Shown here: piece by piece, positions 1 to 7,779 of the stretch
Layout: each line of letters opens with the position of its first letter
How positions within the stretch are numbered: the first letter of the stretch is position 1
Made by a program: the position numbers and the translations under genes
Origin: Lewinella sp. W8
GTDB taxonomy: Bacteria; Bacteroidota; Bacteroidia; Chitinophagales; Saprospiraceae
Direction: 5' to 3'
DNA length: 64,000 bases
Assembly: GCF_004375085.3 (NCBI RefSeq)
Contig: NZ_SNAQ03000001.1
Coordinates: 434,001 to 498,000, forward strand
The notes under the pieces: model-generated
Seen by the model: only the letters and a program-made list of their open reading frames with translations
Database searches by the model: none
What the model was told of the DNA's origin: nothing

Positions 1-299
1 ACGAGGGCGAAGTAGGCGACACTGATTACCCTTCCCCGCGGGTCACGACCGGGATCACCGAAGGTGAACAGCTGCTCCACGAAGAGGTCCTTAACGCCGG
101 TTTCTTCCTCCAGTTCCCGCAGGGCGGCCGTTTCGAGGTCTTCGTCCAGGTCAACGAAGCCGCCCGGCAATGCCCACTGCCCCTTAAAGGGAGGAGCACC
201 CCGTTGAATGAGGAGCAGCTTCAATTGCCGGCCACCATCGTAGCCAAAGACAACAATGTCTACCGTGACCGATGGGCGTGGATATTCGTAGGTGTACAT
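1..299 (-). CDS. Nudix hydrolase or NrtR-type regulator, N-terminal part (cut by window edge)
   Basis: The gene runs off the left edge, so only about the first 99 residues are visible. It has a complete Nudix box: GGFVDLDE followed by REL.EE.G, which fits GX5EX7REUXEEXGU, so the metal-binding catalytic site looks intact. Nudix enzymes hydrolyse nucleoside diphosphates linked to another moiety, such as ADP-ribose. It lies 30 bp downstream of pncB on the same strand, so the two are probably one operon. NrtR regulators of NAD metabolism have this same Nudix domain followed by a winged helix. The C-terminus is outside the window, so enzyme and regulator cannot be told apart. The operator-like palindrome before pncB makes NrtR attractive. 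Confidence 0.85.
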   Translation of the reverse strand, partial: MYTYEYPRPSVTVDIVVFGYDGGRQLKLLLIQRGAPPFKGQWALPGGFVDLDEDLETAALRELEEETGVKDLFVEQLFTFGDPGRDPRGRVISVAYFAL

Positions 300-329
300 A
301 GGTTCAGTTACTTTATCGGGTCACTTAAT

Positions 330-1778
330 TCAACGCATTAGGCGTTGCTGCTCGGCGAGCAAGGCCGGGGCGGGGCCGAAAGATAGCGGGTGCCCGGCAT
401 TACCAACCGCTGAATACTTCTTCCAGTTGCGCATTCCCCGCTCCCGGACCTCGTGGAGGTCCGGAAAATCCATCACCAGTTCCCCGCTTCGGTAGACGGG
501 TTGCAGCAGGGAGGAAGAGTTGTCTGCATAGCGGGACAAGTCGAGGGTTTTCTCCCCGGAAAGGACGATCTGATGCGCTTCGGGACCGTTCAATTCGTTG
601 TAGAGCTTACTCCCGGCCAGTTGCCCCTCCGGCGTAAAGTACCGCCGCACGTTGAGCTTGCCGGGATTGGAGGTTTTGACGGCCGTCTCGGACTGTTTGA
701 TCCGGGGTTCGTATTCGCCGGCTTCGTTTTCCACGGCGGCAAGTTTGTACACGCCGCCGAGGGCGGGCTGGTCGTGGGCAGTAACCAGGCGGGTACCGAT
801 GCCCCAGATGTCAATGCGGGCGCCCTGGGCCTTCAGTTTGGCAATGGCGTACTCGTCCAGGGAGTCACTGGCCACAATCTTGACTTCGGGGAACCCCGCT
901 TCGTCCAGCAACCGACGGGCGTCGATGGACAGCCGCGCCATATCTCCGCTGTCCAGGCGGATGCCGAGCATGTGATGCCCGCGTTCCCGCAGGTGTTTGG
1001 CCACCTGGATGGCCTTCTGGACCCCTTCGAGGGTGTCGTAGGTGTCCACCAGTAAGATGGCGTTATTGGGCATAGCCGCGGCGTAGGCTTCGAAGGCCTC
1101 GAGTTCCTCCCGGAAGATCATCACCCAACTGTGGGCGTGGGTGCCCTTGACGGGAATTCCGTAGTAGCGTCCGCCCCAAACGTTGCTGGTGGCGTCGCAG
1201 CCCCCGAGGTAGGCGGAGCGGGTGGCGGTGAGCCCGCCGTCAATACCCTGGGACCGCCGCAGTCCGAATTCCAGTACGGAATCTTCTCCGGCCGCTTCGC
1301 GGATGCGGGCGGCCTTGGTGGCCACGAGGGTGCTGAAGTTGATTATCGTCAGCAGGGCCGTTTCCAGGAGTTGCGCTTCGGCCAGGGTGGCTTCGATGCG
1401 GAGAATCGGCTCGTGGGGCATTACGATCTCTCCCTCCGGAATGGCATCGATATTACCCCCGAAGCGGAGGCGCTGCAGGTAGTTCAGAAAATTCTCCCGA
1501 AAAATGGGCTTCCCGTCATTGCCCTTCAGGCGACCGAGGTAGTGCACATCTTCCGTACCGTACCGAAAGTTTTCGATTAAATCCACCGCCAGGGGAAGCC
1601 CCGCCGACAGGGCAAACTGCCCGCCAAAGGGCGGTTTGCGGTAAAAAAGGTGGAAAATTGCTTTTCTTTGATGGATGCGGTGCCGATGATAGCCTGCGGC
1701 CATGGTAAGCTGGTACAGGTCGGTCAACAAGCCAAACTGAGGTTGGTAAAGGGTTGACAGGTGGGAGGGAATTGCCAT
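330..1778 (-). CDS. pncB: Nicotinate phosphoribosyltransferase
   Basis: Makes nicotinate mononucleotide from nicotinate and PRPP in the NAD salvage (Preiss-Handler) pathway, in the cytoplasm. The protein has 482 residues, a normal length. The N-terminus reads QFGLLTDLYQLTMAAGY, typical of the family. GTHAHS at about 212-217 holds the phosphorylatable active-site His region. LVDTYDT (about 243-249) and GIRLDSGD (about 272-279) are the conserved barrel segments that bind nicotinate and phosphoribose. The ATG start lies directly against a perfect palindrome (1780-1800), and a promoter-like pair sits just upstream. The Nudix gene follows in the same direction. Confidence 0.95.
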   Translation of the reverse strand: MAIPSHLSTLYQPQFGLLTDLYQLTMAAGYHRHRIHQRKAIFHLFYRKPPFGGQFALSAGLPLAVDLIENFRYGTEDVHYLGRLKGNDGKPIFRENFLNYLQRLRFGGNIDAIPEGEIVMPHEPILRIEATLAEAQLLETALLTIINFSTLVATKAARIREAAGEDSVLEFGLRRSQGIDGGLTATRSAYLGGCDATSNVWGGRYYGIPVKGTHAHSWVMIFREELEAFEAYAAAMPNNAILLVDTYDTLEGVQKAIQVAKHLRERGHHMLGIRLDSGDMARLSIDARRLLDEAGFPEVKIVASDSLDEYAIAKLKAQGARIDIWGIGTRLVTAHDQPALGGVYKLAAVENEAGEYEPRIKQSETAVKTSNPGKLNVRRYFTPEGQLAGSKLYNELNGPEAHQIVLSGEKTLDLSRYADNSSSLLQPVYRSGELVMDFPDLHEVRERGMRNWKKYSAVGNAGHPLSFGPAPALLAEQQRLMR

Positions 1779-1779
1779 C

Positions 1780-1800
1780 TTAGTTTAAAATTTAAACTAA
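1780..1800. promoter_or_regulatory. Perfect palindrome, probable operator of pncB
   Basis: Two perfect 10-bp arms, TTAGTTTAAA (1780-1789) and TTTAAACTAA (1791-1800), are separated by a single A. The site ends one base before the pncB start codon and overlaps the predicted -7 box. A bound dimer would block polymerase and would cover the start of the transcript. NrtR repressors are known to bind palindromes in front of NAD genes, and a Nudix gene lies in the same operon. That the visible Nudix protein binds here is inference. Confidence 0.65.
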
Positions 1801-1827
1801 GGTAGGGTCTTTCTATGAGCCCCACAA
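1797..1827 (-). promoter_or_regulatory. Predicted Bacteroidota promoter of pncB
   Basis: On the minus strand a TTG (complement of 1825-1827) is followed after 20 bases by TACCTTAG (complement of 1797-1804). This fits the known Bacteroidota -33 TTG / -7 TAnnTTTG promoter with one mismatch. Transcription would begin inside the adjacent palindrome, leaving a very short leader. Confidence 0.5.
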
Positions 1828-2150
1828 GTTTTGCCACATTATTTCTGCTTTTTGACCAGTTAGTGCGGCCGTCCGGACGACCTCCGGCACCCGTACCGGC
1901 TTAGCCGAGTATTACGCTTCGCTCCACACTCCGGTGCCCAGCTATACCGCATGAGGAGCCTGTTCTACGGATCTGCTTTCTTCCTCACCTGTTGTGCTGC
2001 CAGCCCGGTAAAAATCCGGTCATTCGTCGCCCAACTGCGTTAATGGCGATGGATTGGCAGCGAAGGCCCGGAAAAAATCGTTTATTTTACGGTTATTGCT
2101 TTGGGCGGATTCCTTCGGGAGCTTCCCGGGCCTAACTATATACCTGTTTT
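1805..2150. other. Intergenic region between pncB and the sigma factor gene
   Basis: Apart from the pncB promoter elements at its left edge, I see no convincing gene. A 30-codon reading frame starts at 1951 and would encode a signal-like peptide with LTCC, but it has no other support. No clear -33/-7 pair could be fixed for the sigma factor gene at 2151, although the last 40 bases are AT-rich as expected of a promoter. Confidence 0.4.
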
Positions 2151-2702
2151 ATGGATTATTCCCTAAGCCTACATCACAACGAAAAGCAGTTTGTCGCGGC
2201 CCTGGTTCGCGGCAATCGCGACGCCCAGCGGGCGCTCTATGAGGAGTATTACGCTCCTTTGATGTCGATCTGTCAGCGCTACGCGGGCAGTGAGGATGAG
2301 GCGATGGATTTACTCCACGAGAGTTTTATCAAGATTTTTAAAAAGATTTCGCGGTACGAAAGTGGTACGGCACTGTTGGCGTGGATGCGGCGCATCACCG
2401 TCAATACGGCCATTGACCACTACCGGCGCAGCAAACGCCGGCGAACGGAGGATTTGGAAAAGGCTTATCACATCAGTAGTGATGCGCCCGACGTGATCGC
2501 TCAGTTTAGTGCACAGGAAATCTTGCGAGCCGTACAGAAGCTACCACCAACGTACCGAACGATATTCAACCTTTACGTAATTGAGGGATACAGCCACCGG
2601 GAAATCGGTGAGCAGCTCGAGATTACCGAAAGTACCAGCCGCTCTAACCTTGTGAAAGCCAGGGGGAAATTACAGAAAGTTTTAACTGCTCCTGGTCGCT
2701 AG
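2151..2702 (+). CDS. ECF-type RNA polymerase sigma factor
   Basis: A 183-residue sigma-70 family protein with only the two core domains. Region 2 spans about residues 30-97 and includes the DLLHESFIKIFKKI core-binding segment. Region 4 spans about 124-176, with the helix-turn-helix YSHREIGEQLEITESTSRSN. Such factors redirect RNA polymerase in response to envelope or external signals. The next gene starts 9 bases after this stop codon and encodes a membrane protein with a cytoplasmic N-terminus, the usual position of an anti-sigma factor. Its own promoter and regulon are not visible. Confidence 0.93.
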   Translation: MDYSLSLHHNEKQFVAALVRGNRDAQRALYEEYYAPLMSICQRYAGSEDEAMDLLHESFIKIFKKISRYESGTALLAWMRRITVNTAIDHYRRSKRRRTEDLEKAYHISSDAPDVIAQFSAQEILRAVQKLPPTYRTIFNLYVIEGYSHREIGEQLEITESTSRSNLVKARGKLQKVLTAPGR

Positions 2703-2710
2703 TAGTCCCA

Positions 2711-4333
2711 ATGAAACTAATCAACCAACAATTTGACGATACCATCCGGCAACGGATGAAAGCCCTGCCTCCGGCGGAGCTCCACCCCGATGGGTGGGAC
2801 CGACTGGCGTCGGCGATGGACGCCCCCCCGGAAAACCGCTTCGATGAGGGTTTACGGAACGCCCTTACGGCGACGCCGCTCGCAATTCCGGCCGATTGGG
2901 CGGCCTTTGAAGAAAAAATGGACGCCGACACTTCCGGTGACCATCAGTTGGCGGACGCCCTGCAGTCGCTGGCCCCCGCCATGGTTCCCGGTTCGTGGGA
3001 AATACTGCGGGACCGCATGGACTCGGAGGCTGCCACCGCCATGGACGAAACCGTTAAGGAGAACCTTTCCGGTAACCTTACAAGTAACGTATCCGGTTGG
3101 GCGGCCCTGGCGGCCCGCCTGGAACTCATCGCCCAGCGCCGGGGGCAGATTGCCGCCTGGAAAATCACGGAGCTTTCGCTCCTGCTGAGCGCCCTGTTGC
3201 TCTTCACGCGCTTCGCATCGCTGCCCCACGCGGACCCGAACATCAATGCCTTCCCCTTCCCGGGCGAGGGAACGCCGCCGCTGGCGGCGCTGGTTGTTCC
3301 CCCGACGCCAGCAGAACCGGCCGGAGAGGAACTGGCCCTTAACCCGGAGAATAATCTTCCGGTAAGGGAAGAAGCATTCGCCCGGGAGACGCGAGTATCG
3401 ACCCTTCCCACGCTACCGGCGGAGCGCCTGACGCCTGCCGTGCCCGATTTGCCCGGGGTAAGTCCGGAACGTACGCAGACGGCGGTCAGTACCCTCTCAC
3501 CAATGGAAGCTGTGGGGGTAGAAAACCTGACGGCGGTGCCCAGTCCGGTGCTGCAACTGGAGCCCGTGAAGAACGGTCTGCCCGTTCGGTACGCCCTGAA
3601 CGCCTTCGTATCGCCCTTTGACTTCAACCAGGTCATCACGCCGGCTTCCTCGATTCGGGAATTTGACATCAGTGGCGATAATCGCCTCACCGCCGGCTAC
3701 AGTGCCGGATTGCTGATTGACATTTCTCAGGGAAAGAACGGACTGCAAACCGGTCTGATCTACTCCCGGCGCTCCTACATCCCCACCGCACTTAAGTGGT
3801 ACCTGGAAGAAGACTACCCGGTCATTGAGCCCATCCGTGGTTACAGCCGCTTCGTGTTTGACGCCATCACCATTCCCCTCAATTACCGGCGGACCCTCAC
3901 GGAAAATGATCGCTGGCGGTTCAGCGGTCGTCTGGGGATGAGCATGAGTATCATCGCTGCTTCCTCCTTCAATACGCCGGAGGGACAGGAACGCTTCGTA
4001 GAAAGCTTTAACTCCTTCGCCGACCAGGACGATCTTCCCCAGGGCTCCGGTCGGTCACTGTTCAACAAGGCCGGGGGCATTTCTTCCCGTCGCCTGACAA
4101 ACCCCGAGCCGGGGTGGTTACAGGGGGGCTCGATCCTGGCCAATTCAAGTTTTTACCTCAATGGTGGGGTAACGGTTGAACGATTGATCAACGAGCGGTT
4201 TAGTCTCTACGTGTCTCCGAGCTTCGGTCGGGTGGTTTACCTGCGCGATTCCGACGGAATCGGCCCCTACCGCGATCGGATTCACACGGGAAGTATCCGG
4301 TTGGGTTCCCGTTTCCTGTTGAGCAAAAAGTAA
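2711..4333 (+). CDS. Membrane protein with Trp-repeat N-terminus and C-terminal beta-barrel-like domain (putative anti-sigma sensor)
   Basis: 540 residues, starting 9 bases after the sigma gene stop. The N-terminal 140 residues hold four degenerate repeats of 33-34 residues, each with a Trp (W29, W63, W96, W130) in a W..L...M pattern. A single hydrophobic helix follows at about 151-170, then a Pro-rich stretch (about 180-300), then a C-terminal region rich in alternating aromatic and polar residues that looks like a PorT-type outer-membrane barrel. There is no signal peptide, so the N-terminus is probably cytoplasmic. I infer an anti-sigma-like role for the repeats. The repeat module is not one I can name. 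Confidence 0.75.
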   Translation: MKLINQQFDDTIRQRMKALPPAELHPDGWDRLASAMDAPPENRFDEGLRNALTATPLAIPADWAAFEEKMDADTSGDHQLADALQSLAPAMVPGSWEILRDRMDSEAATAMDETVKENLSGNLTSNVSGWAALAARLELIAQRRGQIAAWKITELSLLLSALLLFTRFASLPHADPNINAFPFPGEGTPPLAALVVPPTPAEPAGEELALNPENNLPVREEAFARETRVSTLPTLPAERLTPAVPDLPGVSPERTQTAVSTLSPMEAVGVENLTAVPSPVLQLEPVKNGLPVRYALNAFVSPFDFNQVITPASSIREFDISGDNRLTAGYSAGLLIDISQGKNGLQTGLIYSRRSYIPTALKWYLEEDYPVIEPIRGYSRFVFDAITIPLNYRRTLTENDRWRFSGRLGMSMSIIAASSFNTPEGQERFVESFNSFADQDDLPQGSGRSLFNKAGGISSRRLTNPEPGWLQGGSILANSSFYLNGGVTVERLINERFSLYVSPSFGRVVYLRDSDGIGPYRDRIHTGSIRLGSRFLLSKK

Positions 4334-4340
4334 GCCGCGG

Positions 4341-4925
4341 ATGAATTTGCGCTGGATTAGCCTCCTGAGCATCGTGTTTGTTGTTTTGACGGCCTGTGGG
4401 CAGGAACCCACGCCCGTACTGATGGACCGCAGTCTCCTGACGGCAGAAGAGTTTGCCGGGCAGTTGGCGGGTATCCGGGAGGGTATTACGGGGGAAATCC
4501 TGGACGATCACCAGTGGCGCATGGGGGAAGAACGCGTCTACACCGTGCTTTCGAGTGAATATGATGCGGAAGGATACCGGGGCCTGTACCTCCGGCACTA
4601 CCGGGTGGGCGATCCGGGCGTAGAGCTTCGTTGGACCTACCGTGATACCATTAAGTGCGTCACCGCAGGTGCCAGGATTAACCGGGACGCCTCCCCGAAC
4701 CTGCAGCCCGCAGGGTTTACCGAGCACGGACAGGAAGAATTTTTGTTGCGCTACCAGTTGGGGTGCGGACCGGAAACCACCGACATCCTGGCCGTCATCG
4801 ACGCCCGCTCCGGAACGCCCAACGTTCGGATCGAAGGAAACGGTGAAGAAGTCATCGCCGCCAATGGGCTGACGAAGCTTCCGGAGGATTCCGTGGCCCA
4901 ATTGCTGGCCTACTGGCAACGGTAG
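4341..4925 (+). CDS. Hypothetical lipoprotein
   Basis: A 194-residue protein with a lipoprotein signal: a positively charged start, a hydrophobic core and lipobox LTAC, giving an acylated Cys at about residue 19. The rest has no motif I recognise. It contains two further Cys residues that could form a disulfide. It starts 7 bases after the putative sensor protein and is probably co-transcribed with the sigma factor, so it may be an extracytoplasmic part of the same signalling unit. That is inference from position only. Confidence 0.75.
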   Translation: MNLRWISLLSIVFVVLTACGQEPTPVLMDRSLLTAEEFAGQLAGIREGITGEILDDHQWRMGEERVYTVLSSEYDAEGYRGLYLRHYRVGDPGVELRWTYRDTIKCVTAGARINRDASPNLQPAGFTEHGQEEFLLRYQLGCGPETTDILAVIDARSGTPNVRIEGNGEEVIAANGLTKLPEDSVAQLLAYWQR

Positions 4926-4953
4926 TGTCCCGTTCAGGAAGCTATTTTGCGGC

Positions 4954-6087
4954 ATGGAAACCGCCATGCTCACCCTTCGCCATCACTTGCACCGTCATCC
5001 CGAGCTGTCCGGACTGGAGTCCGGAACTGCCCGGCACATAAAAGATTTCCTCCAGCAACACTACCCGCCGGATACCTTCCTCGAAGCGCTCGGGGGGCAC
5101 GGTCTGGCGGCAGTGTACGCCTTCGGGGAAGGCCCTGCCGTGGTCTTCCGGTGCGAACTGGATGCGTTGCCCATCGCCGAAAGTGACGCCCTGCCGTGGA
5201 GCTCCATCCGGGCGGGGGTAGCGCATAAGTGTGGCCACGACGGCCACATGGCCATGGTGGCCGGACTGATCTTTTCGCTCCGGGAGCAGCCGCCGGTGCG
5301 GGGCAGGGTAGTGCTGCTCTTTCAACCGGCGGAGGAAACCGGGCGCGGCGCGGCCGGGGTGCTTGCCGATCCACGGTTCATTGACCTGAAACCGGACTAC
5401 CTTTTTGCGCTCCACAACATTCCCGGAGCGGAATTGGGAAAGGTGTTGGTAATGGAGGCGGGTTTTTCGGCCGAGGTGATCAGCTGCGCCCTCATCTTTA
5501 CGGGGCGCCAGGCTCATGCGGCCCAGCCGGAGGAGGGGCGTAACCCCGCCTACGCGATCGGGGAAATCCTGGCGAGGCTGCGATCGCTCAACGTACCGGA
5601 TCCGGCGGCCGATGATTTCGCCCTGCTCACGCCAGTACATTGCCGGGTGGGACAGCTGGCGTACGGAATTGCTCCGGGGCGGGGGGAACTTCACTACACC
5701 CTCCGCACGTGGTCCGCCGAAACGATGACCAATCTCCGGCGGGCCGTCACGGAAATCGTGAAGGAGGTCACCCAGCAGCAGCAACTGGATCATACCATTG
5801 ACTGGCGGGAACATTTCCCGGCCAGCCAAAACGATCCGGGGGCCAACGCGCTGGTACGGCGGGCGGCAGTGGCCGCGGGCTTGCCGCTCGAGGAACGTCC
5901 TTATCCGTTCAGGTTTGGAGAGGATTTCGGGTGGTTTTCTCAGCGCTACCGTACGGCCATGTTCGGCCTGGGGGGCGGACTGGATACACCCCCGCTGCAC
6001 CACGAGGACTATGACTTTCCGGATAGCCTTTTACCGCAGGGTACGGCAGTATTTTCTGAACTGGTGCGGTTGATCATGCAGGAATAA
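4954..6087 (+). CDS. M20 family amidohydrolase / metallopeptidase
   Basis: A 377-residue cytoplasmic enzyme of the M20D group (IAA-amino acid hydrolase, hippurate hydrolase, aminoacylase relatives). Visible metal and catalytic elements are RHPELS (about 14-19), CELDALPI (67-74), CGHDGH (93-98), QPAEE (124-128) and a C-terminal LHHEDYDFP that provides the last ligand. It should remove acyl or amino-acid groups from an amide. The substrate cannot be read from the sequence. It lies in line with the preceding lipoprotein gene (28-bp gap). A second M20 enzyme is at 11766, but the two are clearly diverged. Confidence 0.9.
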   Translation: METAMLTLRHHLHRHPELSGLESGTARHIKDFLQQHYPPDTFLEALGGHGLAAVYAFGEGPAVVFRCELDALPIAESDALPWSSIRAGVAHKCGHDGHMAMVAGLIFSLREQPPVRGRVVLLFQPAEETGRGAAGVLADPRFIDLKPDYLFALHNIPGAELGKVLVMEAGFSAEVISCALIFTGRQAHAAQPEEGRNPAYAIGEILARLRSLNVPDPAADDFALLTPVHCRVGQLAYGIAPGRGELHYTLRTWSAETMTNLRRAVTEIVKEVTQQQQLDHTIDWREHFPASQNDPGANALVRRAAVAAGLPLEERPYPFRFGEDFGWFSQRYRTAMFGLGGGLDTPPLHHEDYDFPDSLLPQGTAVFSELVRLIMQE

Positions 6088-6155
6088 GGCCTCATTACAA
6101 CACAAATTTCCCGTTCAGTCGTTTACCTTCAAGTACTTTCAACAACTCTCTCCGT

Positions 6156-7760
6156 ATGCGTTCCAGACTACTCTTTGCGTTCTTGCTGATTTTCACTGCC
6201 GTACTGGCGGCCCAGGCACCGGCGCCCGGCGCCCTGAAAAATACCCCTGAGCAACAGCGGGCCCTGGCCGAGACCATCACTCCGGAAGATTTACGGGCTC
6301 ACCTTTCCGTCCTTTCCGCCGATGATATGGAAGGTCGGGAGACGGGAGAGCCCGGGCAAAAGAAGGCGGCCGCCTACCTCCAAAAGCAATTTGCGGAGCT
6401 TGGCCTGCCGGCCATCGGAGAAGAAGATGGCTACTTTCAAACCATTCGCTTCAGCCGGCAGCGTTGGGAGGAAATTGATCTTCAACTCGACGGGGAGTCC
6501 CTGCGTCACCTGTGGGAGTACGCTTCGGCCCCCTCGATGAACGCCGATCGGGAGACCACGGAAATCCAATCGCTCACCTTCCTGGGCTACGGCATCGATG
6601 ATGCGGCCTACAGTGATTACCAGGATACAGACGTAAAGGGTAAGCACCTGTTAATCCTCGCCGGAGAGCCAAAGGACAAGAACAATAACTATCTGGTGTC
6701 AAAAAGCGGGCTGGCCTCGGATTGGGGGAACAACCTGGAGCGGAAGTTGGCGGTTGCCTACGATAAAGGGGCCGCTACCGTATTCGTAATTGATCCGGAA
6801 TTTAAAAATAACGTCCGGACCATCCGTCGGGAAAGCCTGGATGGCCGCATGAAAATGGTGGAACAACTGGAGGCCGAGCGCAAAATCGCCAACAGCGTGA
6901 TCCTGACCCCCAAGCTGGCCCAGAAAATCATGGGGGACAGTTACAAAAAGATCATCAAGGCCCGCAAAAAACTGGCCAAGTCCGGCAAGCTCAAGCCCGT
7001 CGACGTCATGACGAACTTGCGGCTGACGCAGAAAAAATCGGTTCGGGAACTGAAGGGAGAAAACGTGCTCGGTTACCTGGAGGGTACGGACCCCGAGCTG
7101 AAAAGCGAAGTACTGGTCATCAGTGCCCATTACGATCACATTGGTAGACGTGGGGACGCCATTTTTAATGGTGCCGACGATAATGGCTCGGGTACGAGTA
7201 CGGTTCTGGAGGTCGCGGAAGCTTTCGTGACGGCCAAAAAGCAGGGCCTCGGGCCCCGCAGGAGTGTGCTCTTCCTCCTGGTTAGTGGAGAGGAGAAAGG
7301 ATTACTGGGCTCAGAATATTACGCCAGCCATCCCATCTTTCCGCTGGAATCCACCATCGCGGACATCAACGTCGATATGGTGGGCCGGGTAGACGAAAAG
7401 CACGCCGATAATCCGGAATACATCTACGTTATCGGCAGTGACCGATTGAGCACGGAATTGCACGACATCAACGAAGCCGCTAATCTCGAGTACACCCAAC
7501 TGGAACTGGATTATACCTACAACGCCGAAGACGACCCCAACCGGTACTACTACCGCTCGGACCACTACAACTTCGCCGAGAAGGGTATCCCGAGTATCTT
7601 CTACTTTAACGGTACCCACGCCGATTACCACCAGGATACCGACACCATCGAAAAGATCAACTTTGAGAAGATGGCCAAAATTGGTCAACTCGTCTTTCAC
7701 ACCGCCTGGCAATTAAGCAACCAGGATCGCCGGATTCAGGTGAACGTACGCCAGCGGTAA
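6156..7760 (+). CDS. Exported M28 family zinc peptidase
   Basis: 534 residues with a signal peptide ending near LAAQA. It should be an aminopeptidase-type di-zinc enzyme outside the cytoplasm. The M28 ligands are visible: AHYDHIG (His about 325), GADDNGSG (Asp about 341), the SGEEKGLLGS pair with the catalytic and bridging Glu at about 379-380, NVDMVG (Asp about 407) and a terminal DYHQDTDT. A PA-like insert lies between residues 110 and 300, as in many M28 proteins. Highly charged Lys-rich stretches occur around 255-300. Confidence 0.92.
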   Translation: MRSRLLFAFLLIFTAVLAAQAPAPGALKNTPEQQRALAETITPEDLRAHLSVLSADDMEGRETGEPGQKKAAAYLQKQFAELGLPAIGEEDGYFQTIRFSRQRWEEIDLQLDGESLRHLWEYASAPSMNADRETTEIQSLTFLGYGIDDAAYSDYQDTDVKGKHLLILAGEPKDKNNNYLVSKSGLASDWGNNLERKLAVAYDKGAATVFVIDPEFKNNVRTIRRESLDGRMKMVEQLEAERKIANSVILTPKLAQKIMGDSYKKIIKARKKLAKSGKLKPVDVMTNLRLTQKKSVRELKGENVLGYLEGTDPELKSEVLVISAHYDHIGRRGDAIFNGADDNGSGTSTVLEVAEAFVTAKKQGLGPRRSVLFLLVSGEEKGLLGSEYYASHPIFPLESTIADINVDMVGRVDEKHADNPEYIYVIGSDRLSTELHDINEAANLEYTQLELDYTYNAEDDPNRYYYRSDHYNFAEKGIPSIFYFNGTHADYHQDTDTIEKINFEKMAKIGQLVFHTAWQLSNQDRRIQVNVRQR

Positions 7761-7779
7761 GTAGGCGCGGGCAACGGGA

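Noticed and set aside
1951-2043. 30-codon frame encoding a signal-like peptide
   Set aside because: Too short, with no promoter or conservation evidence.
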